In this document: positions 1-8,987 of the stretch, piece by piece
Position numbering within the stretch: the stretch's first letter is position 1
Layout of the letters: every line of letters begins with the position of its first letter
Source of the DNA: CADEDH01 sp047974625
Lineage (GTDB): Bacteria; Actinomycetota; Acidimicrobiia; Acidimicrobiales; SZUA-35
Assembly: GCA_047974625.1 (NCBI GenBank)
Contig: JBKECK010000051.1
Span: 1 to 64,000 of the forward strand
Direction: 5' to 3'
DNA length: 64,000 nucleotides
The notes under the pieces: model-generated
What the model saw: only the letters and a program-made list of their open reading frames with translations
What the model was told of the DNA's origin: nothing
Database searches by the model: none
Translations under genes and position numbers: made by a program

Positions 1-93
1 GCCGGCCTGCGCGTCCCAGTCGTTGTGGGCCAGCTGCAGGTACCGGACCTCGGTGCCGTCCTTGCGTTTGCGTTTCGTCGTCCGCAGGTACAT
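1..93 (-). CDS. IS1634-type transposase, N-terminal fragment cut by window edge
   Basis: The first 31 codons of a gene that runs off the left edge. The product starts MYLRTTKRKRKDGTEVRYLQ and continues LAHNDWDAQAG. This matches the usual opening of IS1634-family DDE transposases (a basic, strand-like start followed by LAHN). The start is the ATG at 91-93. The element would lie to the left, with its upstream end somewhere in 94-256, directly against the regulator at 257. I could not define a terminal inverted repeat or target duplication from one end alone. Confidence 0.72.
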   Translation of the reverse strand, partial: MYLRTTKRKRKDGTEVRYLQLAHNDWDAQAG

Positions 94-256
94 GTATCCA
101 GCACACTACCGGAATCGCCAATCGCTGTCGACTATCAACCCCCAAAGCGTGTATCTAGGCGATTCGGGCACTCAGAGCACCCTCCAACCCTGTGACCAGC
201 ACTTTCGCGTCCGCGTGTACCCAGAATCGGCCGTTTGCTGCGGAACCCCGGCTCAT

Positions 257-2593
257 GTGGTCGCCACGATTCGGGACGCCGCTGGCCAGCCAATCAGCCT
301 GGCGACCCTGCTCAGCTCGGCACAGCAGCTTCCTGTCGACGTCGAACACGTGCTCCAGGACCGCCTGGCGGAGCTGGACGGCCCCACCGTCGCCGCATTT
401 CGTGAGTTCGCCAAGTACGACGAGTTGCCCATCCCGGCGTTCGCCGCACTCCTCGGCGACGAGCCGGGCGCCCTCCGTCGCCTCGGCGTACCGTGCTACT
501 CGACGCGACGCGGGTGGGTCGCGCTGCCGCCGCTGGTCCGGGAGCTCGTGAGCGACGACTCACCGGCCGATCCCCGTTTCGCCCGCCTGGTCAGCCCGAT
601 CCTCGTAGCCAAGTCGGGAATCCTGGACGCCGCGAAGGCCCTGGTGATCGCCAACGCTGCGGAGGAGGCGGCCAGCATCGTCAGCTCGGCCCCTCCCTCG
701 AAGCTCGACGAGGTCCCGCCCCCCGAACTGATCGGTCTGATCGAGGTGCTGCAGCGTCACGTCCCGGACCGTGCGGATCTCCTCCTCCGCAAGGCCCGGG
801 GGCATCGGGCGTTGGCCCAGTTGGGTGAGGAACGGGCGTGTGTGGGCACCGCTATCGAGCTGGCGCTCGACCACGGCGACGATCGCGTGGCGCTCGAAGC
901 CCAGGTCGAGCAGGTGTACCTCGACATCGGAGCGGACGAGAGCGAGGCGACGGTTCGCCTCCTGGAGCAGCTGCGGGCGAGGACGTCGGCCGACCATGTC
1001 GACCCCGTCGTCAGGACCCGGCTGCGCGAGATCGAGGCGATGCGGCTGGCGAAGCTGGACCCACTCGAGAGCCACCGGTCGGTCGAGATGTTCCGTCAGG
1101 TGGCGTCGGAGTGGGAGCACCTCGGTGAGCGGTCCCGCGCCGCGTCGACCCTGCGGGTCATGGCCGCCGGCCCACTCAACAGCCTCGGGGCCTACGCCAG
1201 GGCCGTGAACTCCCTCGAGCGCGCCTTGGCGCTCGTGCCCGACATGCCGTTCTCCCTGGCCCTCACCTACGAGCTCCTGGCCCGCTTCAAGGCCCTGCTC
1301 GGCGACGCCGAAGGCTTCAAGATCACCGACCAGAAGGCGACGGGGCTCGCCGACGCCATGGGGATCGCCTGGCTCACCGGCTATGTCATGTGGGGCAAGA
1401 TGTTGGCCGAGGTCATGCACGACGACCTCGAGAACGCGAAACGCTACCATCTGTGGGCCGTCAGCAGCCTGGGGCAGCTCCTCAGCCACGAGACCGGCGC
1501 CACCTTCCACGCCGAATCGGCGGTCACGTTCGCCGTTTTGGGGGACGGTACCGCCGCAACGTCCAGCCTGCTCTCGGCTCGAACGGCGTCACAGGCACCG
1601 AATCTGGACATTCGGATCGCCGAGGCGGTTTGCGAGGCACGCTTCGGCGATCCCGCCGAGGCCGCCCGGAGGCTCCAGGAGCTGAACGACGGCGGCGTCC
1701 CGCTCGAGCGGCTGTGGCGGATAGAGATCGAGAAGGTGGTCCTCGCCCGACGCGACCCCGGGCCGACCGAACGGGATCGGCAGGCGGAGAGGCGCTGTCT
1801 GGAGCTGGCTACGGAGCAGGGGGCCATCGAGATGGCCCAGCTCCTGTTGGCCCGATCGGTGGGGCGGGCGACGACGCCCCGCAGCGAGCGGGTGACGATC
1901 ACGCTCCTCGGCCGATTCGCGGTGGCCGTGGCCGACGAGGAGGTGGAGGTGCCGGCAGGGCAGCTGCCGACGCTGTTGAAACTCATCGCGTTAGAGCCAA
2001 CCGGGGTCCGGGTCGAGGTCGTCGTCGACACACTCTGGCCGGACGCCTCGGAGGCACTCGGTCGTCGTCGCCTCAAGAACATCGTGCGGCGGACCCGGAG
2101 CATCCTGGGCGACGAGGCGGTGATCCGCAGCGACGACCGCCTCCGGCTGGGTGAGGCGGTCCACAGCGACATTTCGGTCTTCCTCCAGGCCGTCGGACGG
2201 TCGACCGGCCTGGCCGCCGACGACGACGAGACCGCGGTCTCCGCGGCGATGCAGACGCTCCACCTCTACACGGGCGATCTCCTGCCGGACGATCTCTACG
2301 CCGACTGGACCGTGCCGTACCGGGCGTCGTTGCGGGCCCATGCCCTCGCCACGTTCGAGTACGTGCTCAACCGGGTCGACGAGGTGTACGTTCCGGCGGT
2401 GTGGCTCCTCCGGACGGCGGACCGTCTCGCGATCGAATCCGAGCGGGCCTATGTCCGGATCGCACGGCGGGCCTCTGATCAGAGCTCCGAGGAAACCGCC
2501 CGCGTCGCCCTGGTGAAGGCGCAGATGCTGGCCGAGGACATGGGGGTGCCGCTGACCGGCGTCGACGGCATGGAAGGGCTCCTTCCGGCCTGA
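257..2593 (+). CDS. SARP/BTAD-type transcriptional regulator, apparently missing its N-terminus
   Basis: The C-terminal quarter reads as a SARP module: a winged-helix OmpR-like DNA-binding segment (starting near VTITLLGRFAV) followed by a bacterial transcriptional activation domain (LHLYTGDLLPDDLYADW). The middle is a long helical TPR/MalT-like region. No P-loop ATPase is present, although large SARP/LAL proteins usually carry one before such a region. The frame stays open to position 23, but text before about residue 78 of that frame does not look like protein. I therefore start at the GTG at 257; the true start may have been removed. The IS1634 fragment lies immediately upstream, so the gene may be a 5'-truncated remnant. 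It converges on the RiPP operon and may once have controlled it. Confidence 0.68.
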   Translation: MVATIRDAAGQPISLATLLSSAQQLPVDVEHVLQDRLAELDGPTVAAFREFAKYDELPIPAFAALLGDEPGALRRLGVPCYSTRRGWVALPPLVRELVSDDSPADPRFARLVSPILVAKSGILDAAKALVIANAAEEAASIVSSAPPSKLDEVPPPELIGLIEVLQRHVPDRADLLLRKARGHRALAQLGEERACVGTAIELALDHGDDRVALEAQVEQVYLDIGADESEATVRLLEQLRARTSADHVDPVVRTRLREIEAMRLAKLDPLESHRSVEMFRQVASEWEHLGERSRAASTLRVMAAGPLNSLGAYARAVNSLERALALVPDMPFSLALTYELLARFKALLGDAEGFKITDQKATGLADAMGIAWLTGYVMWGKMLAEVMHDDLENAKRYHLWAVSSLGQLLSHETGATFHAESAVTFAVLGDGTAATSSLLSARTASQAPNLDIRIAEAVCEARFGDPAEAARRLQELNDGGVPLERLWRIEIEKVVLARRDPGPTERDRQAERRCLELATEQGAIEMAQLLLARSVGRATTPRSERVTITLLGRFAVAVADEEVEVPAGQLPTLLKLIALEPTGVRVEVVVDTLWPDASEALGRRRLKNIVRRTRSILGDEAVIRSDDRLRLGEAVHSDISVFLQAVGRSTGLAADDDETAVSAAMQTLHLYTGDLLPDDLYADWTVPYRASLRAHALATFEYVLNRVDEVYVPAVWLLRTADRLAIESERAYVRIARRASDQSSEETARVALVKAQMLAEDMGVPLTGVDGMEGLLPA

Positions 2594-2625
2594 GGGGGGA
2601 CCGGAGGGCGGCGGTCGAGGGGCGC

Positions 2626-2657
2626 GTGAGGGAGCCGCCATGGGACGGCCCCCTCAC
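2626..2657. terminator. Bidirectional hairpin terminator between convergent genes
   Basis: A 12-bp inverted repeat (GTGAGGGAGCCG / CGGCCCCCTCAC, one G-U pair when read on the minus strand) with an 8-nt loop. It lies between the stop of the regulator (2593) and the stop of the precursor peptide (2665). There is no clear U-tract, as is common for high-GC actinobacterial terminators. The position suits termination from both sides. Confidence 0.6.
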
Positions 2658-2664
2658 CGGCCGA

Positions 2665-2856
2665 TCAGGTGCTCGTGTAGGAGCAGCAGCTGGAGCCGCT
2701 GCAGCACGAGCTGGAGTCACAGCTCGAGGACGACGACGATGCGCCGGTCTCGGGGAGCCCCAGGCTCTCCTCCACCGAGCTGAAGTCGATGGCATCGAAA
2801 TCGAGACCCTCGATGTCGAGGTCGTCGAAGCCGATCGTCAGATCAGTCATGGTCAT
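2665..2856 (-). CDS. Thiopeptide-like RiPP precursor peptide
   Basis: A 63-residue peptide. The acidic leader (residues 1-39; motifs LTIGFDDLDIEGLDFDAIDF and LGLPETGA) resembles thiazolylpeptide-type bacteriocin leaders, which often end in a (P)ETGA-like motif. The 24-residue tail is almost all Ser and Cys (S6-C-D-S3-CC-S-G-SS-CC) and ends SYTST. Ser/Thr would be the dehydratase substrates and five Cys are available for heterocycles or thioethers. The C-terminal Thr is notable because the gene just upstream encodes a dehydrogenase. A strong ribosome site (GAGGAGGTG) precedes the ATG at 2854-2856, so this last gene of the operon can be translated at a high level. The start overlaps the dehydrogenase stop by 14 bp. 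Cleavage after TGA is inferred, not shown. Confidence 0.85.
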   Translation of the reverse strand: MTMTDLTIGFDDLDIEGLDFDAIDFSSVEESLGLPETGASSSSSSCDSSSCCSGSSCCSYTST

Positions 2857-4078
2857 GGTTTTTCACCTCCTCTCGACGAATGTGTGTGCGAGTACAGGCC
2901 TCTGCGATGAAGCCGGCGAGATCCGCGGCGGGGGCATCGGGCACAGCTTGCGCCCACGACCGTGCAACGTCGACGGCCGTCCGGGCGACCGTCTCGGGCC
3001 CGTTGGTGGTGAGCTCGCCGAGCGCCGTCGGTAGGTGCCAGCGGCGCAAGGTCCCGATCGGGTCACGCGCCATCCCCGTCGGGCCGAGTGCCTCGGCGAG
3101 CCGTGTCGGGTCGCCCAGCCAGGCGCCGATCGGCGTAACGGACCGGACGTGACGCACGTAGTCGGCGAAGAGCGCGGCGAGGATCTCCCCCTTCGTCGCG
3201 TGGGGGACCGCCGCCCGGCAGGCCGCGTAGGCGTACCACAGCGTCTGGGCCGTGGCCGGCCGACCGAACCCGAGGGCCGCCGACCCGCTCAGGAGCGAGA
3301 GCAGGTAGATCTCGGGCGGCGCCGACGGTTCCTCCGGGCACTCGATGATCGCAGCCAGGTCGTCGATGGCGGCACGGGCCAATTGGTCGACGACCCCCGC
3401 CACTGCGGGGTGGGCGGCGTAGGTGACCACGAGCCTCGCCCACACCTCGAACGCCCCGATCCGGAGACGAGTCGGCGAGAGTGTCCTGAAGACGTCGGGG
3501 TCGACCAAGGCCGTCGAGGGACAGAGCGCACCGCCGGCCCACAGGGTCTGGCGGGCGCCGTGATCGACGACGGCGACCCCGTTGGCGTCGCTGCCGGTGT
3601 GCGGGGTCGTGGGTACGGCAACCACGGGAACGCCACCGCGAGGATGCCGGGAGTCCAGGTCGATCGTCGTCCCGGCGGTGCCGAGCGCCAGCCGGAGCCG
3701 GCCGTCGTGGACGACGAGGGACGCGACCTTGACCGGATCGATCACCGAGCCACCGCCGATGCCGACGAGGACGTCGGCCGCCGAGCCGACGGTGTCGGCG
3801 ATTCGGCACACCGTGCGGGGGTCCGGCCGCTCGATCTCGACGACACGATGGGGAACGTGGGCGGCCACCAGCGAGGCGAGTGTCCGGCGAACTGCGGGTT
3901 CGGGGGCCAGCCGACGATCGACCACCACCACCGCCGCACCGCCGAGCGCCGCTACCTCGTTGCCAACCTCCCGGAGACGACCGGTGCCGAACACGACTCG
4001 GGTCGGCACCCGCCACTCGAAGCCCGGTTCCGGGCGGCGGTCCGTCCCGTCGGCCGCGGGGTGCGTCCGACCGGTCAT
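2843..4078 (-). CDS. Iron-containing-alcohol-dehydrogenase-fold protein of the RiPP cluster
   Basis: A 411-residue protein of the Fe-ADH/glycerol dehydrogenase superfamily. The nucleotide-binding signature GGGSVIDPVKVAS lies near residue 110 and VPTTPHTGSDAN near 155. The usual metal ligands are mostly gone: the DxxxH helix reads IGAFEVWARL and the HxxxH region reads GFGRPATAQTLWYAYA. Only the histidine of the HATKGEIL segment remains. The start is the ATG at 4076-4078, which overlaps the previous stop as ATGA; the longer upstream frame is Arg-rich noise. Dehydrogenases of this superfamily act in daptide-type RiPP pathways on a C-terminal Thr, and thiocillin maturation also oxidatively decarboxylates a C-terminal Thr. 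The precursor here ends in Thr, so a role in C-terminal modification is a reasonable inference. Confidence 0.75.
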   Translation of the reverse strand: MTGRTHPAADGTDRRPEPGFEWRVPTRVVFGTGRLREVGNEVAALGGAAVVVVDRRLAPEPAVRRTLASLVAAHVPHRVVEIERPDPRTVCRIADTVGSAADVLVGIGGGSVIDPVKVASLVVHDGRLRLALGTAGTTIDLDSRHPRGGVPVVAVPTTPHTGSDANGVAVVDHGARQTLWAGGALCPSTALVDPDVFRTLSPTRLRIGAFEVWARLVVTYAAHPAVAGVVDQLARAAIDDLAAIIECPEEPSAPPEIYLLSLLSGSAALGFGRPATAQTLWYAYAACRAAVPHATKGEILAALFADYVRHVRSVTPIGAWLGDPTRLAEALGPTGMARDPIGTLRRWHLPTALGELTTNGPETVARTAVDVARSWAQAVPDAPAADLAGFIAEACTRTHIRREEVKNHDHD

Positions 4079-5013
4079 GCCGCCACCACGGACCGGCTGC
4101 GCCGGTGGCGGTCGATGGCCGCCAACGAGACGGCATCGGCGGTGACGGACGTGGTCGGGTCGAGCTCGACGAGTGAGGTCAGCTCCTCGATCTCGCTCGG
4201 GCCGGGCGCGACGGCGACAACCAGGCTGGTGGCGAGGATCCCGCCGGCCCGGGCCGCTCCGACCATCGCCGCTCGCTGGGTCCACGGATCGAGGGAGCCG
4301 ATCTCGCCGACGAGCTCGACCACCCGACTGCGCCCTGCGGCGGTGCAGGCGGCCACCACGTCGGACGTCGTCGCGTCGTCGAGACCGGCCAGGTCGACGG
4401 CGTCGAGGCGGATCCGATGGGGATGGATCCGCTCCACGATCGTCAGCGCGGTCATCAGGGCCGCCGGATCACCGGGGTCGATCCGAAGCAGCGCTGGCGC
4501 GTCGGGCCGGTCGGCGACATCGATGGCGACCGCGTCGAGAGCGCGGACGACCGCCGTCGAGCGCCGCCACGACACCCGTATCCCCGTCAGGTGACCGACC
4601 CACGGCGGGAGGTCCCGAGGCCAGACCATCGGCGTGGTCCGCCAGTGGTCGACCGACCGATCGGATGGGGGCCAACGATCGAGCAACGGGGACGGCGAGG
4701 AACGGGCCTCCTGGACCCATGTCTCCGCGCCGATCGCCCGGATGATCCCGTCCATGGCCGCCGGGTTGACCGGGGTCGCTGCCCGAACCACCGCCCGGCG
4801 TCCGATCGACGGAGTCAAATCCGGACCTGGTGGCTCGATGGAGGTTGCGAAGCAGGTCGTGGTGGCCGCCTGGTCCGGGGAGGGAGCTATCCGATCCTCG
4901 AGTTCGGCCAGCGACGGACCGACGAGCATCGTTCCCGGCGAACCGACGAGGCCGACGTCGACGACGGCCGGTCCGGGACGGTGGCGATCGGCGGTGAGCG
5001 TGAACCAGCTCAC
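4075..5013 (-). CDS. Unrecognised RiPP-cluster protein
   Basis: A 312-residue soluble protein starting at the GTG at 5011-5013 and ending in an ATGA overlap with the dehydrogenase gene. I recognise no family. It has alternating hydrophobic strands and helices (for example ALLRIDPGDPAALMTALTIV, VVELVGEIGSLDPW and GGILATSLVVAVAPGPSE) that suggest an alpha/beta fold. It lacks the C-terminal Pro-rich tail and ATP-binding motifs expected of a YcaO cyclodehydratase, and the CxxxCxxC of radical SAM enzymes. Its place beside the ADH-like gene and the precursor suggests a leader-binding or partner role. The frame stays open upstream into the membrane-protein gene, which carries an apparent frameshift. 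Confidence 0.6.
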   Translation of the reverse strand: MSWFTLTADRHRPGPAVVDVGLVGSPGTMLVGPSLAELEDRIAPSPDQAATTTCFATSIEPPGPDLTPSIGRRAVVRAATPVNPAAMDGIIRAIGAETWVQEARSSPSPLLDRWPPSDRSVDHWRTTPMVWPRDLPPWVGHLTGIRVSWRRSTAVVRALDAVAIDVADRPDAPALLRIDPGDPAALMTALTIVERIHPHRIRLDAVDLAGLDDATTSDVVAACTAAGRSRVVELVGEIGSLDPWTQRAAMVGAARAGGILATSLVVAVAPGPSEIEELTSLVELDPTTSVTADAVSLAAIDRHRRSRSVVAA

Positions 5014-5770
5014 GACCGCCGGCCCACCGTCGTCTCGACCGGTCGCTCGCCGGCAGCTGCACCAGGCGGGTCCCCGAGTCGGGTGGCAGGTGCCTCCGAA
5101 TGTGCTCGGACCAGATGCGGGCGATCCGGCAGCCGACCAACGTCACGGCGATCGACACGGCCCACGACCACGTGGCGACGAGGGGGATGACGCCGGCGAC
5201 GGCGGTCGTCACGACGGCGGGTGCGTAGCCTGCCGGCTGACGGAGCATCCGGGCGGCATCCGCACCGGCCAGGGTCCGCAACCGCAACAGGGTCGTCAGG
5301 CCCGCGGCGAGCAAGACGATGCCCAACGCTGACCAGCCGGATCGCCAGGCGGGGTCACCAGCGATGCCGATGCCGAGGATCTCGGCCTGGCCGGCGTGGT
5401 CCGATCGCGACCAGAGCGCCAGGGCGATGAACCAGAGTACGGCGGTCAGCTGCGGGACCCGCAGGTAGCGGGACACCTCCTCACTGGCGTGCTCCCGGGC
5501 GTACCGGCGCGCCGCGAGGTAGTGGTCGCCGCCGTTGCCGGGGGCCGTGGCCGCCTCCTGGGCGAACCAGCGGCTGATCAGGGAGTGGCGCTCCGCCTGG
5601 ACCCGCTGGGACGCCCGCGCTGCGGGGACGGCGGCGGCGGCGAAGATCGCGGCCATCATCGCGACCGCGAGACCAAGCCCGTGGGCGAGACCGAGTTCGG
5701 CCAGCCCCTCCTGCATGCCTCGAAGGGCACGGTCGACCCCTTCGACGACCGTTTCGACCATTCCGGACAC
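5010..5770 (-). CDS. Polytopic membrane protein of the RiPP cluster, with an apparent frameshift near its 3' end
   Basis: The start is the GTG at 5768-5770, with AGGAGG five bases upstream. The protein has about four to five membrane segments (near residues 30-50, 105-120, 140-165 and 180-215) and a cytoplasmic segment containing HYLAARRYAREHASEEVSRY. The coding signal is good to about 5045-5060 (RLVQLPA). After that the original frame stays open to 4469 but is Arg-rich and has no coding character. One frame over, the text ends GERPVETTVGRRS and stops at TGA 5010-5012, which overlaps the next GTG exactly as at the other junctions of this operon. I therefore model a one-base shift. A sequencing error is possible. 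The function is unknown; it follows the exporter genes, so a transport or immunity role is possible. Confidence 0.55.
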
Positions 5771-5803
5771 GACGACCTCCTCCTGGTTCGATGGGTCGGG
5801 GCC

Positions 5804-6573
5804 TCACCGGCCGGACCGGGGCAGCCAGCCGACCGTCCACCGAGCGACCAGCGACGCTGCGAGACCCCAGCCGACGAGCACGACGACCGCCAGCTGCCAG
5901 CCCGAGCCGATGTAGGCGGGTTGGAAGGTCCAGCGGGCGAGCTCGGCCATCCAGTAGAAGGGGAGCAGCTTGACGACGGTGTCCAGCACCGCCGGAAAGC
6001 CGTCGCCGAGTGGGAAGAAGACTCCGGACAGGAACAGGACGGGGAAGAGCGAGGCCGAGTAGATGACCATCCCCGCCTCGATGCCCGCCGCCAGCGAGCT
6101 GACCGCGACCCCCAGGGCCGCGGCGGCGAAGGTCGCGATCACGACGAGGAGGAGCAGCCGGGCCGGGAGCAGGGCGTCGACGGGGAGGCCGAACACGACG
6201 ATCGACAGGAACGTCATCAGCGCCAGCGACACCGACGTGACGGCCGCGACCACGAGGCCGCGGGCCACCAGGTGGGTGCCGGGCGCGGCCGACATCGCGC
6301 GGACCCTGCGCAGCAGTCCCTTCTCACGGGCGTTGACGACGCCGAGCGACATGTTGAAGTACGCCGAGGTGGCGATCGCGAACACCGAGACCGCGGCGAC
6401 CGTGAACTCGGAACGGTCGAGCTCGAGAGCCGGCCGCCCGGAGGCGTCCCCGACCACGTTGAAGATGAGCAGGAAGGCGAACGGGAACAGGAAACCGAGC
6501 ATCAGTGCGAACGGGGACCGTCGCACGCCTAAGAGTCCGAAGCGGAATTCGTGCCAGAGAAGATCGACGTGGT

Positions 6574-6577
<4 letters not shown>
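5804..6577 (-). CDS. ABC-2 type transporter permease
   Basis: A 257-residue membrane protein with six predicted helices and the ABC-2 layout: N-terminal LLWHEFRFGLLGVRRSPFAL, a first helix ending FLLIFNVV, a long periplasmic stretch, then the paired helices and VLFLSGVFFPLGDGFPAVLD, typical of DrrB/NodJ-like permeases. The start at 6577 overlaps the stop of the ATPase gene (ATGA). Together with the ATPase it forms a DrrAB-like exporter, presumably for the mature peptide or for self-protection. Confidence 0.85.
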
Positions 6578-7646
<1,069 letters not shown>

Positions 7647-7650
<4 letters not shown>

Positions 7651-8987
7651 TTGTCGACACCTTTCGTTGTGGATGGGGAGCCTCCGACGCATATCGCGTA
7701 CGCAGGGAGTTCATCGCCGCCGTCGACCCCGGCGGCCAGGCAGGCGGTCTCGTCGAAGAAGCCGCCGACCGGGCGGCAGGCCAGGTCGAGCGCGGCAGCA
7801 CCGAGGAGGAGGTTCTGGGCGACGTGGCCGACTTCGATCAGCGCGAAGCGCAGCGCTCGCAGCTCGTAGCGGGGACGGATCCGGGCGAGATCGCAGCACA
7901 GCCAGATCACCGCAGCCGGTCGCGTCCGCAGGTCGTCGGGGAGGAACCAACCACAGGACAGAAGCGAGAGGCCGAGGCCGCCGTTTGGGTACACGGGGAC
8001 GAGCCTCGACATGATCGGCTCGTACTCGTAGAGGCCGGGGTCGAGCCCATCGACGTCGCCGACGGCGACGCGGGCGAACACGGGAAACGACATACCGGCG
8101 CTCGGGTAACCCCGCTTGGCCCAGTCGACGACGAACGTGCCTCCGTCGAAGACGCCGCGCTCGACCGGGCCGTGGGTGATCCGGAGGAGCTGGTCCAGGT
8201 CCGAGACGTCGATGCCGGACTCCCAGGCCTCGGCCGATCTCCGGCCCGCCACGGCCGCCAGGAGACCGCCAGGGCCCGATCCCGGAAGGTGGAGCTCGGT
8301 CAGCTCCGCCCAGGTCGACCCCGGAACCCCCGCCGCCGCGTCCTCGCCGGTGAGGCGCGAGATCGGTGAGAGATGGCCGGGGGGCGACGGGGGACGCCAT
8401 TCGTCGAAGGAGCTACCGGCCCACAGGTCGCGTCCGGCGTCGGAGGACGGACCGGGACGGCGAGTCGTCGGAAGGCCCCGAACGAGGAGCTGGCACTCTT
8501 CCTGGATCGACAGCCCGAGGCGGTTGAGCGCCATGTGGACGTGCGACACGAGGATCTCTGGTCCGCCGTAGTCGTCCGTGCCGATCCCGAGCCGGTCGAG
8601 CGACTGGAGTAGCCGATCGACGATCGAGGCCCAGGTCGACGCCAGGCCGGTGGGTGCCGAGGACATGTCGGGCCGATCGGCGACCCGGGGATTGTCGAGC
8701 AGTTCGGTCCGGATCATCGCCGTCGCCTGATCCCGCGTCTCGGGCCGGATCGAATGCCAGACGAACAGGTAGCGGCGCAGCCATGGCCCGGGATCCACGT
8801 CGCGGTCGACCAGCGCCCGGAGCGTCCCGTCTATGATCGTCGAGGCCACGGCGAACCGGTCGAAGTCCGGGCGGTTCATCAGCGACGCGACCAGGCGACT
8901 CGACAGGCCGAACGCCGTCTCCGAGACGGCCAGGCCTTCGGGGCCGCCGTACCGCTCGTACTCCGGCTCGTAGGCCGGCTGGGTCAC
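7647..8987 (-). CDS. Half elimination domain (thiopeptide LanB C-terminal type) fused to SagB-type oxidoreductase
   Basis: A 446-residue protein with two parts. Residues 1 to about 165 match only the second half of the SpaB_C/thiopeptide elimination domain: it opens on YEPEYERYGGPEGLAVSE and keeps the His of HVHMALNRLG, equivalent to the catalytic His late in NisB. The first half, with the FxRY and HLRxR arginines, is missing. Residues about 175-440 are a SagB-like nitroreductase: RRSAEAW, YPSAGMSFPVFARV, GLYEYEP, GHVAQNLLLGAAAL and VGGFFDE. In azole RiPPs SagB oxidises azolines to azoles with FMN. The GTG at 8985-8987 overlaps the dehydratase stop (GTGA). The earlier in-frame extension lies inside the dehydratase gene and was rejected. 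Confidence 0.82.

Noticed and set aside
23..256. The N-terminal 78 codons of the open frame leading into the SARP regulator
   Set aside because: It runs opposite the transposase start and through probable IS-end DNA; the text is not protein-like.
560..1510. A 316-codon minus-strand frame opposite the regulator
   Set aside because: Shadow frame; no ribosome site or motif, and the plus strand reads as TPR-like helices.
4469..5010. The long C-terminal extension of the membrane protein in its original frame
   Set aside because: Arg/Pro/Gly-rich without coding character and wholly overlapping a better-supported gene.
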